Below, piece by piece: positions 9,662 through 18,191 of a stretch of DNA of 64,000 nt. Source of the stretch: Rhodoplanes sp963724735. Lineage in GTDB: Bacteria; Pseudomonadota; Alphaproteobacteria; Rhizobiales; Xanthobacteraceae. How positions within the stretch are numbered: position 1 is the first letter of the stretch; the number at the start of each line of letters is the position of its first letter. The stretch is from assembly GCA_963724735.1 (NCBI GenBank), contig CAVRVX010000015.1, positions 1 to 64,000 of the forward strand. Reading direction: 5' to 3'. A model generated the notes under the pieces. The model was not told the DNA's origin, did not search any database, and saw only the letters and a program-made list of their open reading frames with translations. Made by a program: the position numbers and the translations under genes.

Positions 9662-11008
9662 ATGCGCCGCGCCCTGCCTGCCGTCTTCGCTTTGCTCGCC
9701 TATGCCAGTCCAGTCATGGCGGACGAGCCGTTTCCTGCGACGCTCGAAGGACACGTGGTCATTCCGGCGGAAACCTTCATCGACGCGCCGGCCGACGCGC
9801 CCGCCGACCTGAAAACACCCGGCAAGTTCACCTCCGGCCGCCGGGTCGACGCGCCTGGCTCGGTGGAAGGCAAATCGTTCGACCGTCCGACCGGTGTGAA
9901 ATATCCGTTCCGCGGCCAGCCGGTGCAAGGCCATTCCGGCGTCAAGCGGATGGCGGACGGCGCCTTCTGGGTCATTACCGACAACGGCTTCGGCACAAAA
10001 GCGAATTCGCCCAATTCCATGCTCTATCTCAACCAGTATCGCTTCGACTGGAACAACGGCACGGCCGAGCGGCTCGCGACCATCTTCCTGCACGACCCCG
10101 ACAGGAAGGCGCCGTTCCGGATCGCCAACGAAGCCACCGACAAGCGCTATCTCACCGGGGCGGATTTCGACACCGAGAGTTTTCAGCCGATCGGGGAGAA
10201 GATCTGGATCGGCGACGAATTCGGGCCGTATCTGCTTCGCGTCGACCGCAACGGCAAGGTCGAAGCCGTGTTCGAGACGACGGTCGACGGCAAGCCCGCG
10301 CGCTCCCCCGACCATTACGTGGTGACCTCGCCGGCGACCCCGAGCGCGACCGGCTCCTTCAACGTTCGTCGTTCCAAGGGCTATGAGGGCATGGCCGCCT
10401 CGCCCGACGGCAAGTTTCTCTATGCGCTGCTCGAAGGGCCGCTGTGGGACGCCGAGAAGAAAGATTGGGAAAAGACTGCGGACGGCAAGGAATATCTGCG
10501 CATTCTCGAGTTCGACGTCGGCGGCGAGAAGTGGACCGGCCGCCAATGGAAATACGTGCTCGCGCAGAACGGCCACGCGATCGGCGACTTCAACATGATC
10601 GATGCGACGAGCGGCCTCGTCATCGAGCGTGACGATGGCGAAGGCACGGCCGACAAGGCCTGCCCGGCCGGCGAGAAGCGCCCCGACTGCTTCCACAACC
10701 CGGCGAAGTTCAAGCGCATCTACAAGATCGAGATGAACGACGCCAACGCGAACGGCCCGGTGCGCAAGATCGGCTATATCGACCTGATGAAGATCGCCGA
10801 CCCGAACAAGAAGTCGCGCAAGCCGCTGACCGACGGCGCCCTCGCCTTCCCGTTCTGGACGATCGAGGATGTCGACGTGGTCGATCCCCAGCACATCATC
10901 GTCGGCAACGACAACAATCTGCCGTTCTCGTCGAGCCGCGAACCGAACAAGGCCGACGACAACGAGTTCGTGCTGCTGCGCGTCGAAGAGTTCCTGAAAG
11001 CGCGTTGA
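9662..11008 (+). CDS. Secreted esterase-like phytase-family protein
   Basis: The 448-residue protein has a clear signal peptide (MRRALPAVFALLAYASPVMA, cleavage near residue 20), so it acts in the periplasm or outside the cell. The body matches the family called esterase-like activity of phytase, with conserved stretches FWVITDNGFGTK (about 107), IWIGDEFGPYLLRVD (about 181), GYEGMAASPDGKFLYALLEG (about 240) and the acidic C-terminal segment DVVDPQHIIVGNDNNLPFS. The fold is expected to be a beta-propeller, and the natural substrate is not known. A strong GGAGG site lies seven bases before the ATG. It stands alone, convergent with the CYTH gene. Confidence 0.85.
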   Translation: MRRALPAVFALLAYASPVMADEPFPATLEGHVVIPAETFIDAPADAPADLKTPGKFTSGRRVDAPGSVEGKSFDRPTGVKYPFRGQPVQGHSGVKRMADGAFWVITDNGFGTKANSPNSMLYLNQYRFDWNNGTAERLATIFLHDPDRKAPFRIANEATDKRYLTGADFDTESFQPIGEKIWIGDEFGPYLLRVDRNGKVEAVFETTVDGKPARSPDHYVVTSPATPSATGSFNVRRSKGYEGMAASPDGKFLYALLEGPLWDAEKKDWEKTADGKEYLRILEFDVGGEKWTGRQWKYVLAQNGHAIGDFNMIDATSGLVIERDDGEGTADKACPAGEKRPDCFHNPAKFKRIYKIEMNDANANGPVRKIGYIDLMKIADPNKKSRKPLTDGALAFPFWTIEDVDVVDPQHIIVGNDNNLPFSSSREPNKADDNEFVLLRVEEFLKAR

Positions 11009-11025
11009 AAACGAGGCCTCGCCCG

Positions 11026-11493
11026 CTACCAGTTCCGATAGGGACGCTTGGCGAGGTCGGCGTTGTAGAAGCGCTTGTCGTGGGTGATTTCTTCGCCGAG
11101 CCATTCCGGCCGGCAGAATTCCTGGTCGCCGCTCGCAAGCTCGACCTCGGCGATCACGAGCCCGGAATTGTCGCCCGCAAAGACATCGACCTCCCACACG
11201 ATGTCGCCGACCGGGACTTCGTGCCGCGTCTTTTCGATGACGGCGCCGTAGCGCAATTCGAGCAACTCCTCGGCATCCGCGACCGGTATGTCGTACTCGT
11301 ACTCCTGGCGGCTGACCGAAGGCTGCGCCGTTTTGATGGTCAAGGTCGCCCGGTGCTCGTCTTCGATGCGGATGCGGATGGCGACGCGGCCGTTCTTGGT
11401 CAGATAGGCTTGGCGGATGCGGCGCTTGCGCGACACCGACGCCATCCACATGAGGTCGATGACGTGAAATTTCCGTTCGATTTCAACGGCCAT
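11026..11493 (-). CDS. CYTH domain protein
   Basis: The protein has about 155 residues. The signature EIERKFHV at residues 4-11 marks the CYTH fold, a metal-dependent tunnel that binds triphosphate groups, as in thiamine triphosphatase and class IV adenylate cyclase. Further conserved charged strands are present (RIRQAYL, RVAIRIRIEDE, IVWEVDVFAGDN, VIAEVEL). The likely activity is inorganic triphosphatase or similar, and the sequence does not decide the substrate. Start 11493 (MAVEIERKF) is chosen because the signature normally begins within the first few residues; an upstream start would add 30 unrelated residues. Confidence 0.88.
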   Translation of the reverse strand: MAVEIERKFHVIDLMWMASVSRKRRIRQAYLTKNGRVAIRIRIEDEHRATLTIKTAQPSVSRQEYEYDIPVADAEELLELRYGAVIEKTRHEVPVGDIVWEVDVFAGDNSGLVIAEVELASGDQEFCRPEWLGEEITHDKRFYNADLAKRPYRNW

Positions 11494-11640
11494 GGCTGTT
11501 TGCGCTCGCGGGATGGCGGTGGGATAGCCCAGCCCCGGGCCGTTTGCAATCCTCGCGGCGGCTCTGATCCGTTGGGCGGTCATAGAATGGCCGCCGGCGT
11601 CCCTTGCTTCCGCAGACCCGGTTTCGTCGGTGTGAGGCGA

Positions 11641-12996
11641 TCAGGTTGTAGATGTGCGAACCCGCGACAACAGCGTCGGCTGAGGCATTTCGACCGCGCT
11701 TCCGACGCTCGAGTAGACGAAACCATGGCGGATCATGTCCTCGGCGCGGTAAATCTTGCGGAGATCGACCACCACCGGGCTCGCCATCAGCCGGCGCAGA
11801 CGGTCGAGATCAAGCGCGCGGAACTGCTCCCATTCGGTGACGATCACGAGGGCGTCGGCGCCCTCAGCGCATGCGTAGGCGCCGTCGACGTAATCGACGT
11901 CGGGCAGCACAAGCTTCGCTTGCTCCATGCCCGCGGGATCATAAGCGCGCACCTTCGCGCCCATATCCTGGAGCGCAGTGATCAGCGCAATCGATGGCGC
12001 TTCGCGCATGTCATCGGTGTTCGGCTTGAAGGTAAGGCCGAGAACGCCGATCAACTTGCTGCGCACGGAACCGCCGAGCGCCGCCGCGACTTTGCGCGCC
12101 ATCGCCCGCTTCCGCACCTCGTTGACCGCAACCACGGTCTCGACGATCCGCAATGGCGACTCATGATCCTGCGCGGTCTTGATGAGCGCCACCGCGTCCT
12201 TGGGAAAGCACGAGCCGCCGAAGCCGGGTCCGGGATGCAGGAACTTGGGGCCGATGCGATTGTCGAGACCGATGCCGCGCGCCACCTCCTTGATATCGGC
12301 GCCGACCTTCTCGCACAGATCGGCGATCTCGTTGATGAAGGTGATCTTGGTGGCGAGGAACGCGTTGGCCGCGTATTTGATCAGCTCAGCCCCGCGCCGG
12401 CTGGTGTACAGGATCGGCGGCGTATTGAGGTAGAGCGGGCGATAGACCTCAGCCATGACCTCCTGGGCGCGGGCGTCGTCGCTGCCGACGACGATCCGGT
12501 CCGGATGCTTGAAATCCTGGATGGCGGCGCCCTCGCGCAGGAACTCGGGGTTTGAAACGACGAGGACATCGGCATTCGGTCGCATCTGCCGGATAATTCG
12601 CTCGACCTCGTCGCCGGTGCCGACCGGGACCGTCGATTTGGTGGCGACCACGGTAAACCCCGTAAGCGCGCTCGCGATCTCGCGGGCCGCCGCAAACACG
12701 TAATTTAGGTCCGCATGGCCGTCGCCACGACGCGACGGCGTGCCGACGGCGATCATTACGACATCCGCCCCCTCGACGCTCGCCGCGACCTCGCTGGTGA
12801 AGTCGAGCCGGCCATCGCGCATATTCGCTTCGACCATATCGGCCAGGCCGGGCTCATAGACGGGCATGACGCGACGCCGCAGCGCGGCCACCTTGTCCGC
12901 GTCCTTGTCGACGCATGTGACGGAATGCCCGAATTCGGCGAAGCACGCTGCCGAGACGAGGCCGACATACCCTGCGCCGATCATCACAACACGCAT
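11641..12996 (-). CDS. ugd: UDP-glucose 6-dehydrogenase
   Basis: The 451-residue enzyme oxidises UDP-glucose to UDP-glucuronate with two NAD+, supplying capsule and exopolysaccharide precursors. The N-terminus is an NAD-binding Rossmann motif (MRVVMIGAGYVGLVSAACFA). The catalytic cysteine sits in GPGFGGSCFPKD (about residue 260), and VVVATKSTVPVGTG and GVLGLTFKPNTDDMREAPS are also family hallmarks. Length is typical. The start at 12996 places the Rossmann motif at the very N-terminus; a longer frame upstream reads as non-conserved. It is a single gene with no polysaccharide genes beside it in this window. Confidence 0.96.
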   Translation of the reverse strand: MRVVMIGAGYVGLVSAACFAEFGHSVTCVDKDADKVAALRRRVMPVYEPGLADMVEANMRDGRLDFTSEVAASVEGADVVMIAVGTPSRRGDGHADLNYVFAAAREIASALTGFTVVATKSTVPVGTGDEVERIIRQMRPNADVLVVSNPEFLREGAAIQDFKHPDRIVVGSDDARAQEVMAEVYRPLYLNTPPILYTSRRGAELIKYAANAFLATKITFINEIADLCEKVGADIKEVARGIGLDNRIGPKFLHPGPGFGGSCFPKDAVALIKTAQDHESPLRIVETVVAVNEVRKRAMARKVAAALGGSVRSKLIGVLGLTFKPNTDDMREAPSIALITALQDMGAKVRAYDPAGMEQAKLVLPDVDYVDGAYACAEGADALVIVTEWEQFRALDLDRLRRLMASPVVVDLRKIYRAEDMIRHGFVYSSVGSAVEMPQPTLLSRVRTSTT

Positions 12997-13475
12997 GACG
13001 TCACACTCCGCTGTCGCAACGCCGGCGACTAAGACGGCAATAGTGGGAAGCGAGCCGGTCCACAACGGTATTGCTGGAAAATAAGCCCGTAGCCATGGAT
13101 AAATCCCGCGCAGGCCTCAGGCGCCCGACACCCGCTTCGCTAGGTCTATTGTACCCGGCTTCGCGCAATCGCATGCGCCTGCGGCGCGCCATCCGGTGCG
13201 GCGTTTTCGCCGGTCGCCAGCGCCATAGCGCCATACCGGCGGGTTGCATCGAGCCGCGATTTCACGCCGTTCAACAAAATGTGAGGAACGTTCAAAGGCT
13301 ATAGGAGCTAAGAGCAAATTGCTGGATTGGGGAGTGCCATGTCGGACGGGCAGCGACGTGGGAACGAGAACGGTTCCCCGTGGCTGCGAATGTAATTGCC
13401 AAACAATTTTGACAAGCAAGCGCCGGCGACCTGGCATTCGCGTCCCAGCCAAGAGAAGGTAGGGGTGACTAAACC
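12997..13475. other. Intergenic region between ugd and the oxidase operon
   Basis: This is a 480-base divergent intergenic region with no recognisable gene. It must contain the promoters of ugd (leftward) and of the oxidase operon (rightward), but no strong -35/-10 pair or FNR/FixK-type box could be picked out by eye. Confidence 0.4.
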
Positions 13476-14306
13476 ATGGGTGTGGCGCTGGTTTTTATTC
13501 TGGTCGCAGTCGGTTCAGTCTTATTTCACGTTTTCAGCCCGTGGTGGTGGACGCCGATCGCCTCGAATTGGAAATCGATCGACGACACGATCATCATCAC
13601 CTTCTGGATCACCGGCATCGCTTTCACCGCCGTTGTCGGTTTTCTCGGCTATTGCGTGTTCCGCTTTCGCCACCGCGAATCCGGACGGGCCCACTACGAG
13701 CCTGAAAACAAGAAACTCGAGGGATGGCTGACAATCGGGACGGGACTTGGCGTCGCCGCCATGCTCGCGCCCGGTCTGTATGTCTGGCACCAATATATCG
13801 CGGTGCCGAAAGATGCGACCGACGTCGAGGTCATCGGCCGGCAATGGCAGTGGGCCTACCGCCTGCCGGGCAAGGACGGGAAACTGGGCAAGGCCGACGT
13901 CCAGAACATCAGCGCCGATAATCCTTTGGGCTTGGACGCCGACGATCCCGCCGGGCAGGACGACGTCATCGTCGAGGCCGACGACTTGCATCTGCCGATC
14001 GGCAAGCCGGTCAAGATTTTGCTTCGCTCGATCGATGTCCTGCACGACTTCTACGTGCCCGAGTTCCGGGCGAAGATGGACATGATTCCCGGCGTCGTCA
14101 CCTATTACTGGCTCACGCCGACGCGGACCGGGACCTTCGAAGTCCTTTGCGCCGAGCTGTGCGGGGTCGGACACTCGCAGATGCGGAGCAAGGTCGTCGT
14201 CGAAGAACAGGCGAAGAATCAAGCCTGGTTGGACGCGCAACCGACCTTCGCGCAGATTTCGGCGCGGTCACGGACGGCGGCGGCGGACCGCCGCGACCGT
14301 GACTGA
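13476..14306 (+). CDS. coxM: Cytochrome c oxidase subunit II (CoxM-type)
   Basis: This 276-residue subunit accepts electrons from cytochrome c at the CuA centre. It has an N-terminal hydrophobic segment, a second membrane helix (about residues 38-62) and a periplasmic cupredoxin domain. The CuA ligands are visible in VLHDFYVPEF (about 190) and CAELCGVGHSQM (about 228-239). The aromatic electron-entry motif RQWQWAYRLPG is present. There is no C-terminal haem c domain. It is the first gene of an operon ordered II-I-III-III-IV, which resembles coxMNOP of Bradyrhizobium, an alternative oxidase; the symbol rests on that match. An AAGGTAGGGG stretch precedes the ATG. Confidence 0.85.
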   Translation: MGVALVFILVAVGSVLFHVFSPWWWTPIASNWKSIDDTIIITFWITGIAFTAVVGFLGYCVFRFRHRESGRAHYEPENKKLEGWLTIGTGLGVAAMLAPGLYVWHQYIAVPKDATDVEVIGRQWQWAYRLPGKDGKLGKADVQNISADNPLGLDADDPAGQDDVIVEADDLHLPIGKPVKILLRSIDVLHDFYVPEFRAKMDMIPGVVTYYWLTPTRTGTFEVLCAELCGVGHSQMRSKVVVEEQAKNQAWLDAQPTFAQISARSRTAAADRRDRD

Positions 14307-14398
14307 TCGAGCTGGCTCGTTTTACGCAGGCGGCACGCGCGGACGGAGCCCTGCTCTCCCCGGCCGTCGTCAGAAATAGAGTTTAGGAGGAATCCCCG

Positions 14399-16165
14399 AT
14401 GGCCGATGTCGTCCTAGGCAAAGAGGAATATGTCCCACCGCCTGCCGAAGTGGAAGACGTAGAGCTTGCCCACGCGCATAGTTGGATAACCCGCTACGTC
14501 TTCTGTCAGGACGCCAAGGTCATCGCCATTCAATACGCGATGACGGCGATCGCCATCGGCCTCGTCGCTCTGGTGCTGTCCTGGCTGATGCGGCTCCAGC
14601 TCGGGTTCCCCGGCGTCTTCTCCTTCATCGATCCGAGCCAGTACCTCCAATACATCACCATGCACGGCATGATCATGGTGATCTACCTGTTGACGGCGCT
14701 GTTCCTGGGCGGGTTCGGAAACTACCTGATTCCGCTGATGCTCGGCGCGCGCGACATGGTGTTTCCCTATGTCAACATGCTGAGCTACTGGATTTATCTG
14801 CTGGCGGTGCTCGTGTTGGTCGCGAGTTTCTTCCTCCCGGAAGGGCCGACCGGCGGCGGTTGGACGCTCTATCCGCCGCAAGTCATCCTGACAGGCACGC
14901 CCGGTGAGAGCGGCGGCATCATTCTGATGCTGGCGTCGCTCGCGCTGTTCATCATCGGCTTCACGATGGGCGGGCTGAACTACGTGGTGACGGTGCTGCA
15001 AGGCCGTTGCCGCGGCATGACGCTCATGCGGATGCCCCTCACCGTCTGGGGCATCTTCACCGCCACGGTGCTCGCGCTGCTCGCCTTCCCCGCGCTGTTC
15101 GTCGGCGCCGTCATGCTGCTGTTCGATAGGCTGCTGGGAACCAGCTTCTTCATGCCGACGCTGATCTCCATGGGAGAGAAGCTGAGCTACGGCGGCGGCA
15201 GCCCGATCCTCTTCCAGCACCTCTTCTGGTTCTTCGGCCATCCGGAAGTCTACATCGTCGCACTGCCGGCGTTCGGCATCGTCTCCGACCTGATCGCCAC
15301 GCATGCGCGCAAGAACATTTTCGGCTATCGGATGATGGTCTGGGCGATCGTGATCATCGGCGCGCTCAGCTTCATCGTGTGGGCGCACCACATGTATGTG
15401 AGCGGAATGAACCCCTATTTCGGGTACTTCTTCGCCACCACGACGCTCATCATCGCCATTCCGACGGCCATCAAGGTGTACAACTGGGTGCTGACGCTGT
15501 GGCGCGGCAACATCCATTTGACCGTGCCGATGCTGTTCGCGCTCGGCTTCATCGTCACCTTTGTCAATGGCGGGCTCACCGGCCTGTTTCTCGGCAATGT
15601 CAGCGTAGACGTGCCGCTCTCCGACACCATGTTCGTCGTCGCCCATTTCCACATGGTGATGGGAGTCGCGCCGATCATGGTGATCTTCGGAGCGATATAC
15701 CACTGGTATCCAAAGATTACCGGCCGCATGCTGAACGCAGGACTCGGCAAGATCCATTTCTGGATCACTTTCCTCGGGGCCTATTTGATCTTCTTCCCCA
15801 TGCACTATGTCGGCCTGATGGGGATTCCGCGCCGCTATCACGACATCGGCGACCTCGCTTTCGTGCCGGCCTCGGCCCACTCGCTCAACGAGTTCATCTC
15901 CATCATGGCGCTGATCGTCGGCGTCGCGCAGATCATCTTTCTGTTCAACCTGTTCTGGAGCCTGCGCCACGGCAAGGAGGCCGGCGGCAATCCCTGGCGG
16001 GCGACCACGCTCGAGTGGCAGACCCCGGAAACGCCGCCTGAACACGGCAACTGGGGCAAGAACCTGCCGGTCGTCTACCGCTGGGCCTACGACTACAGCG
16101 TTCCAGGGGCGAAGGAGGACTTCATCCCGCAGAACCAACCGCCGGCGGCGGTGCGGGCGGCCTGA
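14399..16165 (+). CDS. coxN: Cytochrome c oxidase subunit I (CoxN-type)
   Basis: This 588-residue multi-pass catalytic subunit of a haem-copper oxidase binds haem a and the haem a3-CuB site where O2 is reduced. The cross-linked His-Tyr motif GHPEVYIVALPAFG (about residue 280) marks an A-type enzyme. The proton-channel loop GNYLIPLMLGARDM (about 110), the CuB histidines in WAHHMYVSG and the haem ligands in VAHFHMVMGVAPI are present. The protein is somewhat longer than the usual 530-560, with the extra length mostly at the termini. A strong AGGAGG site precedes the ATG. It is the second gene of the coxMNOP-like operon. Confidence 0.92.
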   Translation: MADVVLGKEEYVPPPAEVEDVELAHAHSWITRYVFCQDAKVIAIQYAMTAIAIGLVALVLSWLMRLQLGFPGVFSFIDPSQYLQYITMHGMIMVIYLLTALFLGGFGNYLIPLMLGARDMVFPYVNMLSYWIYLLAVLVLVASFFLPEGPTGGGWTLYPPQVILTGTPGESGGIILMLASLALFIIGFTMGGLNYVVTVLQGRCRGMTLMRMPLTVWGIFTATVLALLAFPALFVGAVMLLFDRLLGTSFFMPTLISMGEKLSYGGGSPILFQHLFWFFGHPEVYIVALPAFGIVSDLIATHARKNIFGYRMMVWAIVIIGALSFIVWAHHMYVSGMNPYFGYFFATTTLIIAIPTAIKVYNWVLTLWRGNIHLTVPMLFALGFIVTFVNGGLTGLFLGNVSVDVPLSDTMFVVAHFHMVMGVAPIMVIFGAIYHWYPKITGRMLNAGLGKIHFWITFLGAYLIFFPMHYVGLMGIPRRYHDIGDLAFVPASAHSLNEFISIMALIVGVAQIIFLFNLFWSLRHGKEAGGNPWRATTLEWQTPETPPEHGNWGKNLPVVYRWAYDYSVPGAKEDFIPQNQPPAAVRAA

Positions 16166-16174
16166 GGTTGCGCC

Positions 16175-16900
16175 GTGGTCTTCATCCTCCTCTTCATGAC
16201 GATCATTGCAGCCATCGCGGTGTGGTGGCTGTCGCGGCAGCGGCTGTTCGCCAAGCCGTGGCTGGAGGAGGGCTTGGCCGGCGAGTTTCCCGGCACCGGC
16301 GCGTCGCGATTGCCCGCGGCGAAGATCGGCCTCGGCGTGTTTCTCGCAGTCGTCGGGTCGCTGTTCGCGCTGTTTCTGTCGGCCTATCTCATGCGCATGG
16401 AAATGGCGGACTGGCGGCCGTTGCCGGCGCCGACCGTTCTATGGCTCAATACGGGCCTGCTCATCCTGAGCAGCGTGGCGCTGCAATGGGCGCAGACCAA
16501 CGCCCGGCGCGGCGATGTCGAAGCCGTACAGACCGGCCTGCTCGCCGCGGGAGTTCTCGCCCTTGGCTTCCTCGCCGGTCAGTTGATCGCCTGGCGACAG
16601 CTCGACGCGGCCGGCTATTACCTCGCGAGCAACCCCGCCAACACGTTCTTCTACGTGCTCACGGCGCTGCACGGGCTGCACTTGTTGGGGGGCATCGTGG
16701 CCTTGGGCCGGACAACCGCGAGGGCATGGCGCGGGATTGCGGTCGAGAAACTGCGCATGAGCGTCGAGCTCTGCGCGATCTATTGGCATTTCCTGCTGCT
16801 GATCTGGCTGATTCTGTTCGGCCTGGTCCTGCTGGGGGCGGACGCGTCGCTCGCCAATTTCATCGAACTCTGCACATCGGTGATCCGAGGCACAAGATAG
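16175..16900 (+). CDS. coxO: Cytochrome c oxidase subunit III, first copy (CoxO-type)
   Basis: This hydrophobic protein of about 241 residues has several membrane spans and the subunit III signature near the C-terminus (FFYVLTALHGLHLLGG, then SVELCAIYWHFLLLIWLIL). It begins nine bases after the subunit I stop. The start is taken as GTG at 16175; an in-frame ATG six codons later is an alternative. It is clearly diverged from the next gene, which encodes a second subunit III, as in Bradyrhizobium coxMNOP where CoxO and CoxP both resemble subunit III. Subunit III stabilises the core enzyme in the inner membrane. Confidence 0.8.
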   Translation: MVFILLFMTIIAAIAVWWLSRQRLFAKPWLEEGLAGEFPGTGASRLPAAKIGLGVFLAVVGSLFALFLSAYLMRMEMADWRPLPAPTVLWLNTGLLILSSVALQWAQTNARRGDVEAVQTGLLAAGVLALGFLAGQLIAWRQLDAAGYYLASNPANTFFYVLTALHGLHLLGGIVALGRTTARAWRGIAVEKLRMSVELCAIYWHFLLLIWLILFGLVLLGADASLANFIELCTSVIRGTR

Positions 16901-16911
16901 GTTGAGAAGCG

Positions 16912-17634
16912 ATGGCTGAGACTGCGGTAGCGAATACGGGACAAGCACCCAAGCTGCTTCCGGGCATGGAGGGCTTCGTCGCGGACTGGTCGTCGGACCA
17001 GCGCGCATTCAAGAAGGTGTCCTGGGGGAAGGCCATGATGTGGATCTTCCTCCTCAGCGACACCTTCATTTTCAGCTGTTTCCTCATCTCCTACATGACG
17101 GTGCGGATGTCGACCACGGTGCCGTGGCCGAATCCGAGCAAGGTGTTCGCCCTGCATATCGGCGGCGAGGAAATCCCCCTCATCCTTATCGCCATCATGA
17201 CGTTCGTGTTGATTTCGTCGAGCGGCACGATGGCGATGGCGGTCAATTTCGGTTATCGCCACGACCGCGTGAAGACCGCGATCCTCATGCTCGTGACCGC
17301 GGCCTTCGGCGCGACCTTCGTCGGCATGCAGGCCTTCGAGTGGACCAAGCTGATCTCGGAAGGGGTCAGGCCGTGGGGCAATCCCTGGGGCGCCCCGCAA
17401 TTCGGCTCCTCCTTCTTCATGATTACCGGGTTCCACGGCACCCACGTGACCATCGGCGTGATCTTCCTCCTGATCATCGCGCGCAAAGTCTGGCGCGGCG
17501 ACTTCGACACCGGGCGGCCCGGCTTCATGACCGGCCGGAAGGGACGCTACGAGAATGTCGAGATCATGGGCCTGTACTGGCACTTCGTCGATCTCGTGTG
17601 GGTGTTCATCTTCGCGTTTTTCTATCTCTGGTGA
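16912..17634 (+). CDS. coxP: Cytochrome c oxidase subunit III, second copy (CoxP-type)
   Basis: This 240-residue membrane protein has typical subunit III elements: WIFLLSDTFIFSCFLISY (about 44-61), GATFVGMQAFEWTKLI (about 132), FFMITGFHGTHVTIGVIFL (about 168) and VEIMGLYWHFVDLVWVFIF at the C-terminus. It is closer to ordinary subunit III than the preceding gene is. Eleven bases separate the two, with GAGAAG before the ATG. Two tandem subunit III genes in one operon are unusual outside coxMNOP-type loci, and whether both enter one complex cannot be decided from sequence. Confidence 0.85.
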   Translation: MAETAVANTGQAPKLLPGMEGFVADWSSDQRAFKKVSWGKAMMWIFLLSDTFIFSCFLISYMTVRMSTTVPWPNPSKVFALHIGGEEIPLILIAIMTFVLISSSGTMAMAVNFGYRHDRVKTAILMLVTAAFGATFVGMQAFEWTKLISEGVRPWGNPWGAPQFGSSFFMITGFHGTHVTIGVIFLLIIARKVWRGDFDTGRPGFMTGRKGRYENVEIMGLYWHFVDLVWVFIFAFFYLW

Positions 17635-17642
17635 GGAACGAC

Positions 17643-18014
17643 ATGGCGCAGGCAATGGCTCACGCATCGGCGCAACCCGTGGCGCAGGCGAAAGCGCACG
17701 CCGAGGGGCAGCAGCACCCGATCAAGCTCTATCTCGTCGTATGGGGCTGGCTGTTCATCCTTAGCACGTTTTCCTACCTCGTCGACTATTTCCACGTTCA
17801 GGGCATTCTGCGCTGGTCGCTGATCTGCCTGTTCATGATGCTCAAGGCGGGGCTGATCGTCGCCGTCTTCATGCACATGGCATGGGAGCGGCTGACCCTG
17901 ATCTACGCGATCCTCACCCCGCCGGTGTTGCTATTGATCTTCATCGCGATCATGGCGACCGAATCGGACTATACGCACTGGCTGCGCGAGCTGTTTTTCC
18001 GCACAGGGATGTAG
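17643..18014 (+). CDS. Cytochrome c oxidase subunit IV-like protein
   Basis: The 123-residue protein has a soluble His/Ala-rich N-terminus (about 30 residues) followed by three membrane helices (IKLYLVVWGWLFILSTFSYL, LICLFMMLKAGLIVAVFMHM and ILTPPVLLLIFIAIMATES). This is the layout of prokaryotic subunit IV (CyoD/CtaF type), including the MLKAGLIVAVFMHMAWE signature. It starts eight bases after the second subunit III gene and ends the oxidase operon. The role is probably stabilisation of the CuB site or assembly. No dedicated assembly genes (haem A synthase, CtaG) accompany the operon here. Confidence 0.8.
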   Translation: MAQAMAHASAQPVAQAKAHAEGQQHPIKLYLVVWGWLFILSTFSYLVDYFHVQGILRWSLICLFMMLKAGLIVAVFMHMAWERLTLIYAILTPPVLLLIFIAIMATESDYTHWLRELFFRTGM

Positions 18015-18089
18015 CGGCGCGAGGACGCATCCCGCGCGCGTTCCTAGAGCAGGATGAGTTGACATGGCATCGACAAATCTCCTGCCGTC

Positions 18090-18152
18090 ATCGCCCGCGT
18101 TTTGTTCAGCCCGGACACATGACTGACGGGTGTTCGGGGACATCGCTGACAC
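18090..18152 (+). repeat. Left terminal repeat of the IS481 element
   Basis: Runs ATCGCCCGCGTTTTGTTCAG, then CCCGGACACATGACTGAC, then TGTTCGGGGACATCGCTGACA. It holds two related sub-repeats (CCGGACACATGACTGAC and TCGGGGACATCGCTGAC), probably transposase binding sites. Confidence 0.75.
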
Positions 18153-18191
18153 GTCATCATTGCATGGAATCAGCCGCGATGGAGGCGATCC

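Noticed and set aside
9647..11449. A 600-codon open frame on the minus strand opposite the phytase-like gene and into the CYTH gene
   Set aside because: It is antisense to the secreted esterase gene and has no recognisable domain; a GC-bias shadow.
12997..13475. FNR/FixK-type TTGATNNNNATCAA box upstream of the oxidase operon
   Set aside because: Looked for because related oxidases can be oxygen-regulated; no convincing match on either strand.
14414..16138. A 574-codon open frame on the minus strand opposite subunit I
   Set aside because: It lies wholly antisense to a conserved oxidase gene, is rich in His/Asp/Glu/Arg in a low-complexity way, and is explained by high-GC codon bias.
18040..18060. 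CTAGAGCAGGATGAGTT-like motif after the oxidase operon as part of a dispersed repeat
   Set aside because: It resembles a repeat common in Rhizobiales genomes, but only one short copy is clear here, so it is not reported as a feature.
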